The notes under the pieces: model-generated | What the model saw: the letters and a program-made list of their open reading frames with translations, nothing else | What the model was told of the DNA's origin: nothing | Databases searched by the model: none | Source: Aliihoeflea sp052435735 | GTDB lineage: Bacteria > Pseudomonadota > Alphaproteobacteria > Rhizobiales > Rhizobiaceae | Assembly: GCA_052435735.1 (NCBI GenBank) | Contig: JBQVNB010000013.1 | Span: 62,001 to 126,000, forward strand | Direction of reading: 5' to 3' | Length of the DNA: 64,000 bases | Position numbers and translations under genes: made by a program | In this document: piece by piece, positions 51,993 through 60,055 of the stretch | How positions within the stretch are numbered: the stretch's first letter is position 1 | Layout: the number at the start of each line of letters is the position of its first letter

Positions 51993-52835
51993 ATGACAAT
52001 TGCAGTGACAGGCGCGACCGGCCAACTCGGCCGCATCGTAATCGATAAATCAAAGGCGCAGACGAAAGAACAGATCATCGCTCTGGTCCGTTCGCCGGAA
52101 AAGGCCGCCGATCTCGGCGTCGAGGTCCGTCGCGCGGACTATGAGGACGAAGCTTCGCTCGATGCCGCCCTGAAGGGGGTCGATACCCTGCTTTTGATCT
52201 CGTCGAGCGAAGTCGGCAAGCGCGCAGCCCAGCATTACAACGTCATCGAGGCGGCGAAGAAGAACGGCGTGAAGCGGATCGTCTATACGAGCCTTTTGCG
52301 CGCGGACACCTCGCCGCTTAGCCTTGCTGCCGAACATGCCGAGACGGAGAAGCAACTGAAGGCGTCCGGCATCCCCTACACGATCCTCCGCAACGGCTGG
52401 TACACGGAAAACTACACCGGCTCGCTGGAAGGGGCCGTTGCAGCTGGCGCGCTGATCGGCTCGGCGGGCGAGGGGCGCATCGCATCTGCGGCGCGGGCCG
52501 ACTATGCGGACGCAGCTGTGGCGGTGCTGACGACTCCCGGCCATGACGGCAAGACATATGAACTTGCCGGAGACGATTCGTTCTCGCTGGCTGAACTGGC
52601 TGCGGAAGTCTCGAAGCAGACGGGTAAACCGATCGCCTATACCGACACGCCGCAAGCCGACTACGCCAGGACCCTCGAGGGATTCGGACTACCTGCCGGC
52701 CTCAGCGCTGCGATCGCAGGTTGGGATGCGGCTGCCGGAAAGGGCGCGCTTTTCGATGATGGTCGCACGCTTTCGAAGCTGATCGGGCGTCCGACGACCC
52801 CGTTCGCTCAAACCGTGAAGGCGGCGCTTGCCTGA
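51993..52835 (+). CDS. NmrA-like NAD(P)H:quinone oxidoreductase, QorB/YtfG-like
   Basis: A 280-residue atypical short-chain dehydrogenase. The N-terminal NADPH motif is VTGATGQLGRIV. It has LVRSPEKAADLGVEVRRADYED, VKRIVYTSLLRAD, PYTILRNGWYTENYTGSLE and a C-terminal substrate lobe, as in E. coli QorB (YtfG). GGAG lies just upstream. Induction by quinones through the divergent HxlR protein is inferred from the E. coli parallel. A rho-independent terminator follows. Confidence 0.9.
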   Translation: MTIAVTGATGQLGRIVIDKSKAQTKEQIIALVRSPEKAADLGVEVRRADYEDEASLDAALKGVDTLLLISSSEVGKRAAQHYNVIEAAKKNGVKRIVYTSLLRADTSPLSLAAEHAETEKQLKASGIPYTILRNGWYTENYTGSLEGAVAAGALIGSAGEGRIASAARADYADAAVAVLTTPGHDGKTYELAGDDSFSLAELAAEVSKQTGKPIAYTDTPQADYARTLEGFGLPAGLSAAIAGWDAAAGKGALFDDGRTLSKLIGRPTTPFAQTVKAALA

Positions 52836-52845
52836 ATAGACTAAG

Positions 52846-52875
52846 AAAACGGCGGAGTGATCCGCCGTTTTTTTG
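52846..52875 (+). terminator. Rho-independent terminator after the qorB-like gene
   Basis: AAAACGGCGGA, a GTGA loop, then TCCGCCGTTTTTTTG: a 10-bp GC-rich stem with a seven-U tail. It separates the plus-strand reductase gene from the convergent ialB-like gene and could serve both strands, though the minus-strand U tract is shorter. Confidence 0.93.
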
Positions 52876-52876
52876 T

Positions 52877-53398
52877 TTATGGAAGGGCGTCGAAGCCTTC
52901 GCCGAAGCCTTCGAGCTCGACCGGAATGCCGATGCCTTCCTCGGGCGTCTGAAAGACGATGAACGTTGCCGCATCGCCGTTCCTCAGCGTCGTCTTCAGC
53001 GGCTCCTCGAGGATCACCTCGGCATAGCAGCCATCCTGGAAGCAGCGCACGAAATAGGCGCGGCCGATGTCCTCGCCGTCGACGTTGAGGCCGAGCCCGT
53101 TGGGCAGGAGCACGCCGAGCGGCGCCAGCACGCGCAGGATTTCGGCCTGGTTGTCGGCGGTCTTCAGCACCACGACGGAAAGCCCGACCTCCGGCCGGTC
53201 TTCGGCGACGACGTTCTGGATCAGCGCACATTGCTCGGAGGTCGAGCCGGCGGGCGTGTCGCAGATCAGCGACCACGCGCCATGCGTGGAGCGCACCGCG
53301 CCTTGCGGCGCCTGCTGCGCCAGTGCGCTGCCGGAAATCAGGGCGGCGCCGATGGTGAGCGTGGCAAGGGCCGGGCGGAGGCTTGGGAAGAGCGTCAT
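52877..53398 (-). CDS. Invasion-associated locus B (IalB) family exported protein
   Basis: A 173-residue periplasmic protein. The signal peptide spans about residues 1-27 (ending SALAQQ). The mature part has STHGAWSLICDTPAGSTSEQCALIQNV, VLLPNGLGLNVDGEDIGRAYFVRCFQDGCYAEVILEE and two cysteine pairs, the IalB pattern. IalB in Bartonella affects erythrocyte invasion; in free-living rhizobia the family is widespread and its role unclear. ATG 53398 was chosen for the signal peptide and an AGGA site; the longer frame is antisense to coxB. Confidence 0.88.
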   Translation of the reverse strand: MTLFPSLRPALATLTIGAALISGSALAQQAPQGAVRSTHGAWSLICDTPAGSTSEQCALIQNVVAEDRPEVGLSVVVLKTADNQAEILRVLAPLGVLLPNGLGLNVDGEDIGRAYFVRCFQDGCYAEVILEEPLKTTLRNGDAATFIVFQTPEEGIGIPVELEGFGEGFDALP

Positions 53399-53717
53399 CT
53401 TGATCCTGCGAATCGCGGATGGAGGTGGGAACAAGGTGTATCGCAAGACGCGCATCATCTTCCACACCTTGTTTGTCGAAGGCCGGCCGATGGCGGTTGC
53501 GGGCCGATCCGGCAGGGTTTTTCCACAAATCGAGCGAATTGAGGGCGCTTTGGCGCGCTTGGTGTGCGCGCGCGCAAAAATGCCGCACACATCCATTGAT
53601 GGCTTTCTTGCGGTCGAACCCGGAGTATGATTTGAACGCGCGACGAAAGCCATGCAATCCGCGTGGCGGCTGCCGCATTGGCGCTGCGCGACGGACGATC
53701 CGGGAGACGAGAGGGTG
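53399..53717. other. Divergent region between ialB-like gene and coxB
   Basis: A 319-bp region that must hold the promoters of the oxidase operon and of the ialB-like gene. A TATGAT (53626-53631) is a candidate -10 box for coxB, but no convincing -35 box stands at the right distance. A GCGCGC-rich stretch (53560-53580) and several short dyads are present. No gene or repeat family could be recognised. Confidence 0.4.
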
Positions 53718-54596
53718 ATGAAGAAGTTCCTTTTGGGCCTCAGCACGGCAGGCGCCGCACTGGCGGCGACGGCCGCGTTGGCCGACCAGCCGCGCCCCTG
53801 GCAGCTTGGCTTCCAGGAAGCCGCGACGCCGATCATGGAGCAGATCCGCTGGTTCGAGCAGTACACGCTGTGGTTCATCGTGCCGATCACCCTGTTCGTG
53901 TCGGCGCTGCTCGCCTGGGTCATCATCAAGTACCGCGCGAGCAAGAATCCGGTGCCGTCGCGCACCAGCCACAACACGCTGATCGAGGTCGTCTGGACCG
54001 TAGCGCCGGTGGTGATTCTGCTTTTTCTGGCGGTTCCGTCCTTCCAGCTTCTGACCGCCCAATACGATCCCGACGAAGACCCGACGATGACGGTCAAGGC
54101 GACCGGCTTCCAGTGGTACTGGGAATATGAGTACCAGGCCGACACCGAAGAGGATCAGACGGTCACCTTCTCCTCGATCATGCTGCAGGAAGGCGACCGC
54201 GCCGCTGCCGGCAAGGAGGACATGGCGACCTATCCGCGGCTCCTCGCCGTCGACAATGAAGTCGTCGTGCCGGTCGACACCACGGTTCGCCTCCTCGTCA
54301 CCGCAGCCGACGTTCTGCACGCCTTCGCGATGCCCGCTTTCGGCGTCAAGGTCGATGCCGTGCCGGGCCGCATCAACGAAACGTGGTTCCGCGCCACGCG
54401 GGAAGGTCTCTACTATGGCCAGTGCTCGGAGCTGTGCGGCAAGGATCACGCCTTCATGCCGATCGCCATCCGCGTCGTGAGCCAGGAGCTTTTCGACGAG
54501 TGGCGGGTCGCCGCCGGCGAAAATCTCGGCGATGCGAACCGCGCGCTGACCGCCGCGATCGAAGGCACCCAGGACGTAGCTGACGCCGGCAACTGA
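53718..54596 (+). CDS. coxB: Cytochrome c oxidase subunit II
   Basis: A 292-residue aa3-type oxidase subunit carrying the CuA centre that takes electrons from cytochrome c. It has a signal peptide (residues 1-24), two transmembrane helices (about 52-75 and 92-115), the aromatic GFQWYWEYEY and the CuA ligands C236, C240, H244 and M247 in CSELCGKDHAFM. ATG 53718 starts the signal peptide. It is first in coxB-coxA-ctaB-ctaG-coxC. Confidence 0.97.
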   Translation: MKKFLLGLSTAGAALAATAALADQPRPWQLGFQEAATPIMEQIRWFEQYTLWFIVPITLFVSALLAWVIIKYRASKNPVPSRTSHNTLIEVVWTVAPVVILLFLAVPSFQLLTAQYDPDEDPTMTVKATGFQWYWEYEYQADTEEDQTVTFSSIMLQEGDRAAAGKEDMATYPRLLAVDNEVVVPVDTTVRLLVTAADVLHAFAMPAFGVKVDAVPGRINETWFRATREGLYYGQCSELCGKDHAFMPIAIRVVSQELFDEWRVAAGENLGDANRALTAAIEGTQDVADAGN

Positions 54597-54614
54597 GCCG
54601 ACAGATTACTGATT

Positions 54615-54662
54615 GAGCATCGGAATCCCCGAAAACCGGATTCCACCTTTCGGTCCGATGCT
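54615..54662. repeat. Intergenic repeat, family D, inverted copy
   Basis: GAGCATCGGA and TCCGATGCT flank CCCGAAAACCGGATTCCACCTTTCGG, the reverse-orientation relative of the element at 36174. It fills the gap between coxB and coxA and ends 25 bp before the coxA start, so it lies in the coxA leader on the operon transcript. Confidence 0.86.
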
Positions 54663-54687
54663 ACCGAACAATGAACGGAGCGGGAAA

Positions 54688-56337
54688 ATGGCAGGCGCTG
54701 CTGCTCACGACGACCACGATCACAAGCCTTACGGCTGGACGCGCTGGGTCTATTCGACGAACCACAAGGATATCGGCACCCTCTATCTGATCTTCGCGAT
54801 CTTTGCGGGCGTCGTCGGCGGCTTCATGTCGGTCATGATGCGCTGGGAGCTCCAGGAGCCGGGCATCCAGATCTTCCACGGCCTTGCCTCGATGGTCTAC
54901 GGCATCCCCGAGGATGCCGCGCTCGACGCCGGCAAGCACATGTACAACGTGTTTACGACCGGCCACGGCCTGATCATGATCTTCTTCATGGTCATGCCCG
55001 CGCTGATCGGCGGCTTCGCCAACTGGATGATCCCGATCATGATCGGCGCGCCGGACATGGCGTTCCCGCGTCTGAACAACATTTCGTTCTGGCTGCTTCC
55101 GCCCGCCTTCCTGCTGCTGCTCATCTCGATGTTCGTCCCCGGCGCGGCCGGCGGCTATGGCGTGGGCACCGGCTGGACGATGTATCCGCCGCTTTCGACC
55201 ATGGGTTCGCCCGGGCCGGCGATGGATTTGGCGATCCTGTCGCTGCATATCGCCGGCGCCTCGTCGATCCTTGGCGCGATCAACTTCATTACCACCATCT
55301 TCAACATGCGCGCCCCGGGCATGACGCTGCACAAGATGCCGCTCTTCGCCTGGTCGGTGCTGATCACCGCCTTCCTCCTGCTGCTGTCGCTCCCGGTTCT
55401 GGCCGGCGGCATCACCATGCTCCTGACGGACCGCAATTTCGGCACGGCCTTCTTCGCGCCCGAAGGCGGCGGCGACCCGATCCTCTACCAGCACCTTTTC
55501 TGGTTCTTCGGTCACCCGGAAGTCTATATCCTGATCCTGCCGGGCTTCGGCATCGTCAGCCACATCATCGCGACCTTCTCGCGCAAGCCCGTCTTCGGCT
55601 ATCTCGGCATGGCCTACGCCATGGTCGCGATCGGCGCCGTCGGCTTCGTCGTGTGGGCGCACCACATGTACACGACCGGCCTGTCGCTCAACACGCAGCG
55701 CTATTTCGTGTTCGCGACGATGGTCATCGCGGTGCCGACAGGCATCAAGATCTTCTCCTGTATCGCGACGATGTGTGGCGGGTCGATCTCGCTGCGCACG
55801 CCGATGCTGTGGGCGATCGCCTTCATCTTCCTGTTCACCGTCGGTGGCGTGACGGGCGTCCAGCTCGCCAATGCCGGCCTCGACCGCTCCTATCACGACA
55901 CCTACTACGTCGTTGCGCACTTCCACTACGTGCTGTCGATGGGTGCCGTGTTCGCGATCTTTGCGGCCTGGTACTACTGGTTCCCGAAGATGACCGGCTA
56001 CATGTACAATTCGTTCATCGCCCGTCTGCACTTCTGGATCACCTTCGTCGGCGTGAACCTGATCTTCTTCCCGCAGCACTTCCTGGGTCTGGCCGGCATG
56101 CCGCGCCGCTACATCGACTATCCGGATGCGTATGCGGGCTGGAACCTCGTCTCGTCTTACGGCTCGTACCTTTCGGCCATCGGCGTGCTGGTCTTCCTCT
56201 ACGGCGTCTTCGAGGCCTTCTCGAAGAAGCGCGAGGCCGGCGCCAATCCGTGGGGCGAGGGTGCGACGACGCTCGAATGGCAGCTCTCTTCGCCACCTCC
56301 GTTCCACCAGTGGGAACAGCTTCCCAAGGTCAAGTGA
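54688..56337 (+). CDS. coxA: Cytochrome c oxidase subunit I
   Basis: A 549-residue, twelve-helix haem-copper oxidase subunit reducing O2 and pumping protons. The start at 54688 follows GGAGCGGGAA; the upstream extension is the repeat. Haem a/a3 and CuB ligands are recognisable in TTGHGLIMIFFMVMPALIGGFANWM, FWFFGHPEVYILILPGFG (His-Tyr cross-link partner), VWAHHMYTTGL and YVVAHFHYVLSMGAVF. The D-channel NWMIPIMIGAPDMAFPRLNN is present. Confidence 0.98.
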   Translation: MAGAAAHDDHDHKPYGWTRWVYSTNHKDIGTLYLIFAIFAGVVGGFMSVMMRWELQEPGIQIFHGLASMVYGIPEDAALDAGKHMYNVFTTGHGLIMIFFMVMPALIGGFANWMIPIMIGAPDMAFPRLNNISFWLLPPAFLLLLISMFVPGAAGGYGVGTGWTMYPPLSTMGSPGPAMDLAILSLHIAGASSILGAINFITTIFNMRAPGMTLHKMPLFAWSVLITAFLLLLSLPVLAGGITMLLTDRNFGTAFFAPEGGGDPILYQHLFWFFGHPEVYILILPGFGIVSHIIATFSRKPVFGYLGMAYAMVAIGAVGFVVWAHHMYTTGLSLNTQRYFVFATMVIAVPTGIKIFSCIATMCGGSISLRTPMLWAIAFIFLFTVGGVTGVQLANAGLDRSYHDTYYVVAHFHYVLSMGAVFAIFAAWYYWFPKMTGYMYNSFIARLHFWITFVGVNLIFFPQHFLGLAGMPRRYIDYPDAYAGWNLVSSYGSYLSAIGVLVFLYGVFEAFSKKREAGANPWGEGATTLEWQLSSPPPFHQWEQLPKVK

Positions 56338-56361
56338 CCTCGCAATACGGCACCCAACAAC

Positions 56362-56387
56362 GAAACCGCCGGCCATCCGGCGGTTTC
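56362..56387 (+). promoter_or_regulatory. Stable hairpin between coxA and ctaB
   Basis: GAAACCGCCGG and CCGGCGGTTTC form an 11-bp perfect stem with a CCAT loop, followed by TCCG rather than a U-run. It could attenuate transcription or protect coxA mRNA 3' end so that structural subunits are made in excess over the haem synthase. Confidence 0.7.
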
Positions 56388-56414
56388 TCCGAATAAGAGA
56401 GTGACGAGTAGCAA

Positions 56415-57353
56415 ATGGCCCTGGTCGAAAAGCACAGCCTGACGGACGCGCCGGAATTCCGCGTGTCCGAAGCCATGCCCGGCGACTTCCTGGCGCTGTT
56501 GAAGCCGCGCGTCATGTCGCTGGTGATCTTCACCGCCTTCGTCGGTCTGGCGACGGCGCCCGGCGCGATCGATCCGGTCCTCGCGCTGATCGCGATCCTC
56601 GCCATCGCCGTCGGCGCCGGTGCATCCGGCGCGTTGAACATGTGGTACGACGCGGACATCGACGCCGTCATGTCGCGCACCGCCAAGCGACCGATCCCGG
56701 CCGGCAAGGTGACGCCCGACCAGGCGCTCGCCTTCGGCATCGTGCTGTCGGTCCTGTCCGTGATGACCCTCGGCCTCTTGGTCGACCCGCTCGCCGGCGC
56801 GCTCCTCGCCTTCACCATCTTCTTCTACGCCGTCGTCTATACGATGTGGCTGAAGCGCTCGACGCCGCAGAACATCGTCATCGGCGGCGCCGCCGGCGCC
56901 TTCCCGCCGATGATCGGCTGGGCCGCCGTCACCGGCTCCGTCTCGCTCGAAAGCGTCGTCCTCTTCCTCATCATCTTCCTGTGGACGCCGCCCCATTTCT
57001 GGGCGCTGGCGCTCTTCAAGTCGCAGGACTACGGCAGCGTCGGCATCCCGATGATGCCGAACGTCGCAGGCGAGGCGTCGACCAAGCGCCAGATTTTCGC
57101 CTATTCGCTGCTCGTCGCCGCCATCGGCGTCGCGCCCTGGCTGATCGGCATGACGTCCGCGGTCTATGGCGTCGTCGCGCTGGCGTTCGGCGCGGCCTTC
57201 GTCTGGTATGCTTGGAAGGTCCTCAAGATGCCCGAATCGGACCGGGCGATGGGCCCCGCCAAGGCGCTGTTCGGCTATTCGCTGGTCTACCTTTTCGCGA
57301 TCTTCGCCGTACTGCTCGCCGACGTGGCCATCGGCCGCCTGATGGGGCTTTGA
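56415..57353 (+). CDS. ctaB: Protohaem IX farnesyltransferase (haem O synthase)
   Basis: A 312-residue membrane prenyltransferase converting haem b to haem o for the aa3 oxidase. Acidic prenyl-binding motifs are NMWYDADIDAVMSRTAKRPIP and, in the second loop, FWALALFKSQDYGSVGIPMMP; LLKPRVMSLVIFTAFVGL begins the first helix. There are about nine hydrophobic segments. It is in the standard alphaproteobacterial position after coxA. Confidence 0.96.
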   Translation: MALVEKHSLTDAPEFRVSEAMPGDFLALLKPRVMSLVIFTAFVGLATAPGAIDPVLALIAILAIAVGAGASGALNMWYDADIDAVMSRTAKRPIPAGKVTPDQALAFGIVLSVLSVMTLGLLVDPLAGALLAFTIFFYAVVYTMWLKRSTPQNIVIGGAAGAFPPMIGWAAVTGSVSLESVVLFLIIFLWTPPHFWALALFKSQDYGSVGIPMMPNVAGEASTKRQIFAYSLLVAAIGVAPWLIGMTSAVYGVVALAFGAAFVWYAWKVLKMPESDRAMGPAKALFGYSLVYLFAIFAVLLADVAIGRLMGL

Positions 57354-57355
57354 TC

Positions 57356-57514
57356 ATGGAGCCGCTCGAGACCGTCGAACTCACCGAACAGCAGAAGAAG
57401 GCGCGCCGCCGCCGCTCGGTCGCCATCGCGCTCGCGCTCGTCGCGCTGGTCGTCATCTTCTACGTCGCGACGCTGACCAAGTTCGGTCCCGAAATCCTCG
57501 TTCGGCCGATGTAA
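57356..57514 (+). CDS. Small single-span membrane protein of the cox operon (CoxF-like)
   Basis: A 52-residue protein between ctaB and ctaG: an acidic start (MEPLETVELTEQQKKARRRR), one transmembrane helix (SVAIALALVALVVIFYVATL) and a short end KFGPEILVRPM. It begins 2 bp after the ctaB stop. Small proteins with this layout are annotated CoxF or assembly-related in rhizobial cox operons; the function is unproven. Strict placement and the positive-inside signal before the helix support a real gene. Confidence 0.82.
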   Translation: MEPLETVELTEQQKKARRRRSVAIALALVALVVIFYVATLTKFGPEILVRPM

Positions 57515-57525
57515 GGAGGCAGGCG

Positions 57526-58152
57526 ATGGCTCAGAACTATACGCTCGACAAGGACAAGCAGAAGCGCAACCGCACCGTCGCGATTGCCTGCACCGTGTTC
57601 TTTTCCTCGATGATCGGCGTCGCCTATGCGGCGGTTCCGCTTTACGAACTCTTCTGCCAGATCACCGGCTATGGCGGCACGACGCAGCGCGTCGAGCAGT
57701 ATTCCCGGACCGTGCTCGACCGCGACATCAACGTCCGCTTCGATGCCAATGTCTCGGGTGGCCTGTCGTGGAAGTTCGAGCCCGTCCAGCGCTCGACGAC
57801 GCTGAAGATCGGCGAGACGACGCAGGTCGCCTACCGCGCGACCAATACCTCGAAGCGCCCTGCCATGGGCCGCGCGAGCTTCAACGTCTCGCCGCATCTG
57901 GCCGGCGCCTATTTCATGAAGGTGGAATGCTTCTGTTTCACCGATACCGAATTGCAACCGGGCGAATCCATGGATATGCCGGTTGTCTTCTATGTCGATC
58001 CTGAGATCGTGAACGTTCCCGAACTCAAGGACGTCAGGACGATTACGCTGTCCTACACCTTCTTCCCCGTCGCCGAGCCCGCCTCGGTCGCCGCGAAGTC
58101 GGGTGAGGGGGACAAGAACAACGCAGCGGCCGATTCCGAATTCGGGGGTTGA
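57526..58152 (+). CDS. ctaG: Cytochrome c oxidase assembly protein CtaG/Cox11
   Basis: A 208-residue copper chaperone delivering copper to the CuB site of subunit I. It has one N-terminal membrane helix (about 17-38), the conserved PLYELFCQITGYGGTTQ and the copper-binding CFCF (C135, C137) in KVECFCFTDTEL, then PVVFYVDPEI. GGAGG is just upstream of ATG 57526. Confidence 0.96.
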   Translation: MAQNYTLDKDKQKRNRTVAIACTVFFSSMIGVAYAAVPLYELFCQITGYGGTTQRVEQYSRTVLDRDINVRFDANVSGGLSWKFEPVQRSTTLKIGETTQVAYRATNTSKRPAMGRASFNVSPHLAGAYFMKVECFCFTDTELQPGESMDMPVVFYVDPEIVNVPELKDVRTITLSYTFFPVAEPASVAAKSGEGDKNNAAADSEFGG

Positions 58153-58153
58153 A

Positions 58154-59032
58154 ATGGCAGACGCACACGCAAAGAACCACGACTACCACATTATCGACCC
58201 GAGCCCCTGGCCGTTCATCGCCTCCGTCGGCGCCTTCATCATGATGCTCGGCGGCGTCGGCTACCTCCAGTACCTGAATGGCGGCCAGTTCCGCCTTCTG
58301 GGCATCAATCTGGCGGGTCCCTGGCTGTTCTATATCGGCCTCGCGATCATCCTCTACGTCATGTATGCGTGGTGGTCGGACACGATCAAGGAAGGCCGCG
58401 AAGGCCACCACACCCGCGTCGTGTCGCTTCACCTGCGCTACGGCATGATCATGTTCATCGCCTCCGAGGTGATGTTCTTCGTCGCCTGGTTCTGGGCCTT
58501 CTTCGACGCCAGCCTGTTTTACGACGAGGCCGCCCAGGTCGCGCGGACGGAGTATACGGGCGGTCAGTGGCCGCCGGCCGGCATCGAGGTCCTCGACCCG
58601 TTCCACCTGCCGCTCTACAACACGATCATCCTGCTCCTGTCGGGCACCACGGTCACCTGGGCGCACCATGCGCTGCTGCATGACGACCGCAAGGGCCTGA
58701 TCTGGGGCCTTGCGCTCACGGTCGTGCTCGGCATCCTCTTCTCCTGCGTCCAGATCTACGAGTATTCGGTCGCCCCGTTCGACTTCGCCGGCTCCATCTA
58801 CGGCGCCACCTTCTACATGGCGACCGGCTTCCACGGCTTCCACGTCTTCGTCGGCACGATCTTCCTGATCGTCTGCCTGGTCCGCGCGATGAATGACGGC
58901 TTCACCAAGGAGAAGCATTTCGGCTTCGAGGCGGCTGCCTGGTACTGGCACTTCGTCGACGTCGTCTGGCTGTTCCTCTTCGTCGCCATCTACGTCTGGG
59001 CCTCCATCGGCGCCCCGATCGCCCACCACTGA
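58154..59032 (+). CDS. coxC: Cytochrome c oxidase subunit III
   Basis: A 292-residue, seven-helix subunit III. ATG 58154 directly follows ctaG (1 bp gap); the longer frame is a shadow. Typical: HDYHIIDPSPWPFIASVGAF, RYGMIMFIASEVMFFVAWFWAFFDASL, NTIILLLSGTTVTWAHHAL, ATGFHGFHVFVGTIFL and the C-terminal EAAAWYWHFVDVVWLFLFV. It ends the oxidase transcript before a strong terminator. Confidence 0.97.
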   Translation: MADAHAKNHDYHIIDPSPWPFIASVGAFIMMLGGVGYLQYLNGGQFRLLGINLAGPWLFYIGLAIILYVMYAWWSDTIKEGREGHHTRVVSLHLRYGMIMFIASEVMFFVAWFWAFFDASLFYDEAAQVARTEYTGGQWPPAGIEVLDPFHLPLYNTIILLLSGTTVTWAHHALLHDDRKGLIWGLALTVVLGILFSCVQIYEYSVAPFDFAGSIYGATFYMATGFHGFHVFVGTIFLIVCLVRAMNDGFTKEKHFGFEAAAWYWHFVDVVWLFLFVAIYVWASIGAPIAHH

Positions 59033-59053
59033 CCGGTTCGGTCACCGAAACGA

Positions 59054-59090
59054 AAAACGGCCGCGCCAAAGCGCGGCCGTTTTGCTTTTG
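59054..59090 (+). terminator. Rho-independent terminator of the cox operon
   Basis: AAAACGGCCGCGC, loop CAAA, GCGCGGCCGTTTTGCTTTTG: a 13-bp stem with a T-rich tail, 21 bp after coxC. It also stands at the 3' side of the minus-strand hicA. Confidence 0.93.
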
Positions 59091-59129
59091 ACGCGCGGGA
59101 TGACGGAATTCGGCGTCGCTCGACCGGCC

Positions 59130-59324
59130 TCAGAATGCTTTTGGCAGACCTGCCTGTTTCAGCGTTTCGTTGGCCGTGTGCCGCGATTTCGTTCCGCGAT
59201 CGATCGTGAAGTATCGATTGCTGATCGGGCTGAACCAGATTTCGTGATCACCACGGCCATCGCGATGGAAATGGCAGCCGCTCTCTTCGAGGAGCCGCTT
59301 CAGTTCCTTCAAATAGCTGGCCAT
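59130..59324 (-). CDS. hicA: HicA-type mRNA interferase toxin
   Basis: A 64-residue HicA toxin with a double-stranded-RNA-binding-like fold. MASYLKELKRLLEESGCHFHRDGRGDHEIW carries the active histidine H27, followed by FTIDRGTKSRHTANETLKQAG, the C-terminal family signature. It is encoded after hicB (7-nt gap), so the antitoxin is translated first, the reverse of the most usual hicA-hicB order. Confidence 0.91.
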   Translation of the reverse strand: MASYLKELKRLLEESGCHFHRDGRGDHEIWFSPISNRYFTIDRGTKSRHTANETLKQAGLPKAF

Positions 59325-59331
59325 GGTCCGT

Positions 59332-59574
59332 TTAGTGCCGGGGATTCGTCACGCGCGAGACATGCTGCGCAAGGAAATGGACTGGAATTTCGGCGAGCTC
59401 GAACGCATCGCCGTTGAGTTCAAGCAGGTCCTCGATGGCGGCCAGCACTTTCGGCTCTAGCGCTTCGATAGTAGCCGCTTCGACGCTGAGGCCCGATATG
59501 TCTCCACTGGACGCGACCCAGACCCGCGCGTCGTCATCCCATTCCGCTCGGACGATGATTGAAGAATGTGGCAT
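59332..59574 (-). CDS. hicB: HicB-like antitoxin (DUF1902)
   Basis: An 80-residue antitoxin with a degraded RNase-H-like fold: SSIIVRAEWDDDARVWVASSGDISGLSVEAATIEALEPKVLAAIEDLLELNG, the DUF1902/HicB core. It has no C-terminal HTH or RHH domain, so it may not bind DNA itself. ATG 59574 follows GGGGAG; the frame extends further upstream without a good start. It is antisense to the flow of the surrounding cox-surf1 locus. Confidence 0.87.
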   Translation of the reverse strand: MPHSSIIVRAEWDDDARVWVASSGDISGLSVEAATIEALEPKVLAAIEDLLELNGDAFELAEIPVHFLAQHVSRVTNPRH

Positions 59575-59602
59575 CCCGAACTCCCCGTGCGTCCACGTCA
59601 CA

Positions 59603-59631
59603 TTGGTGCTTACAGCTAGATACGCTATCAA
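59603..59631 (+). promoter_or_regulatory. Possible promoter for DUF983-surf1-ispH genes
   Basis: TTGGTG (59603-59608), a 17-bp spacer and TATCAA (59626-59631) lie in the 85-bp gap between divergent hicB and the DUF983 gene. GATA-CGC-TATC at 59619-59629 is a small dyad at the -10 box. A separate promoter is needed because the cox terminator stands upstream. Confidence 0.35.
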
Positions 59632-59659
59632 CGCCTTCATTGTTAGTAGGAGCCTGTCC

Positions 59660-60055
59660 ATGAGCGCTGGCGCAGATGACCGCGCACACTACCCGCACGT
59701 CGACCCGGTCCGCGCGGGGCTGGCCGCGCGCTGCCCGCGTTGCGGGGAGGGGCGGTTGTTCTCGGGCTTCCTCGCCGTCGACGCCCGCTGCGAGGCCTGC
59801 GGGCTCGACTATTCGTTCGCCGATTCCGGCGACGGGCCGGCCGCCTTCGTCATTCTGATCATCGGCTTCGTGGTCGTGGGGCTCGCGCTCTACGTCGAAG
59901 TATCCTACCAGCCGCCGCTCTGGCTGCACTTCCTGATCTGGGTGCCGCTCGCCATCGGGCTTTCCCTCGGCGCCATGCGCCTCGCCAAGGGCCTCCTCAT
60001 CACGCTTCAATATGCCAACAAGGCGGCCGAAGGCCGGCTCGACAGACCGAAATGA
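59660..60055 (+). CDS. DUF983 zinc-ribbon membrane protein
   Basis: A 131-residue protein with an N-terminal zinc ribbon (RCPRCGEGRLF and CEACGLDY) and two membrane helices (about 62-85 and 90-108, VILIIGFVVVGLALYV and FLIWVPLAIGLSLGAM). The family is nearly always next to oxidase assembly genes in alphaproteobacteria, so a role in oxidase maturation is suspected. ATG 59660 follows AGGAG; the longer frame upstream is antisense to hicB. It overlaps surf1 by 4 bp. Confidence 0.9.
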   Translation: MSAGADDRAHYPHVDPVRAGLAARCPRCGEGRLFSGFLAVDARCEACGLDYSFADSGDGPAAFVILIIGFVVVGLALYVEVSYQPPLWLHFLIWVPLAIGLSLGAMRLAKGLLITLQYANKAAEGRLDRPK

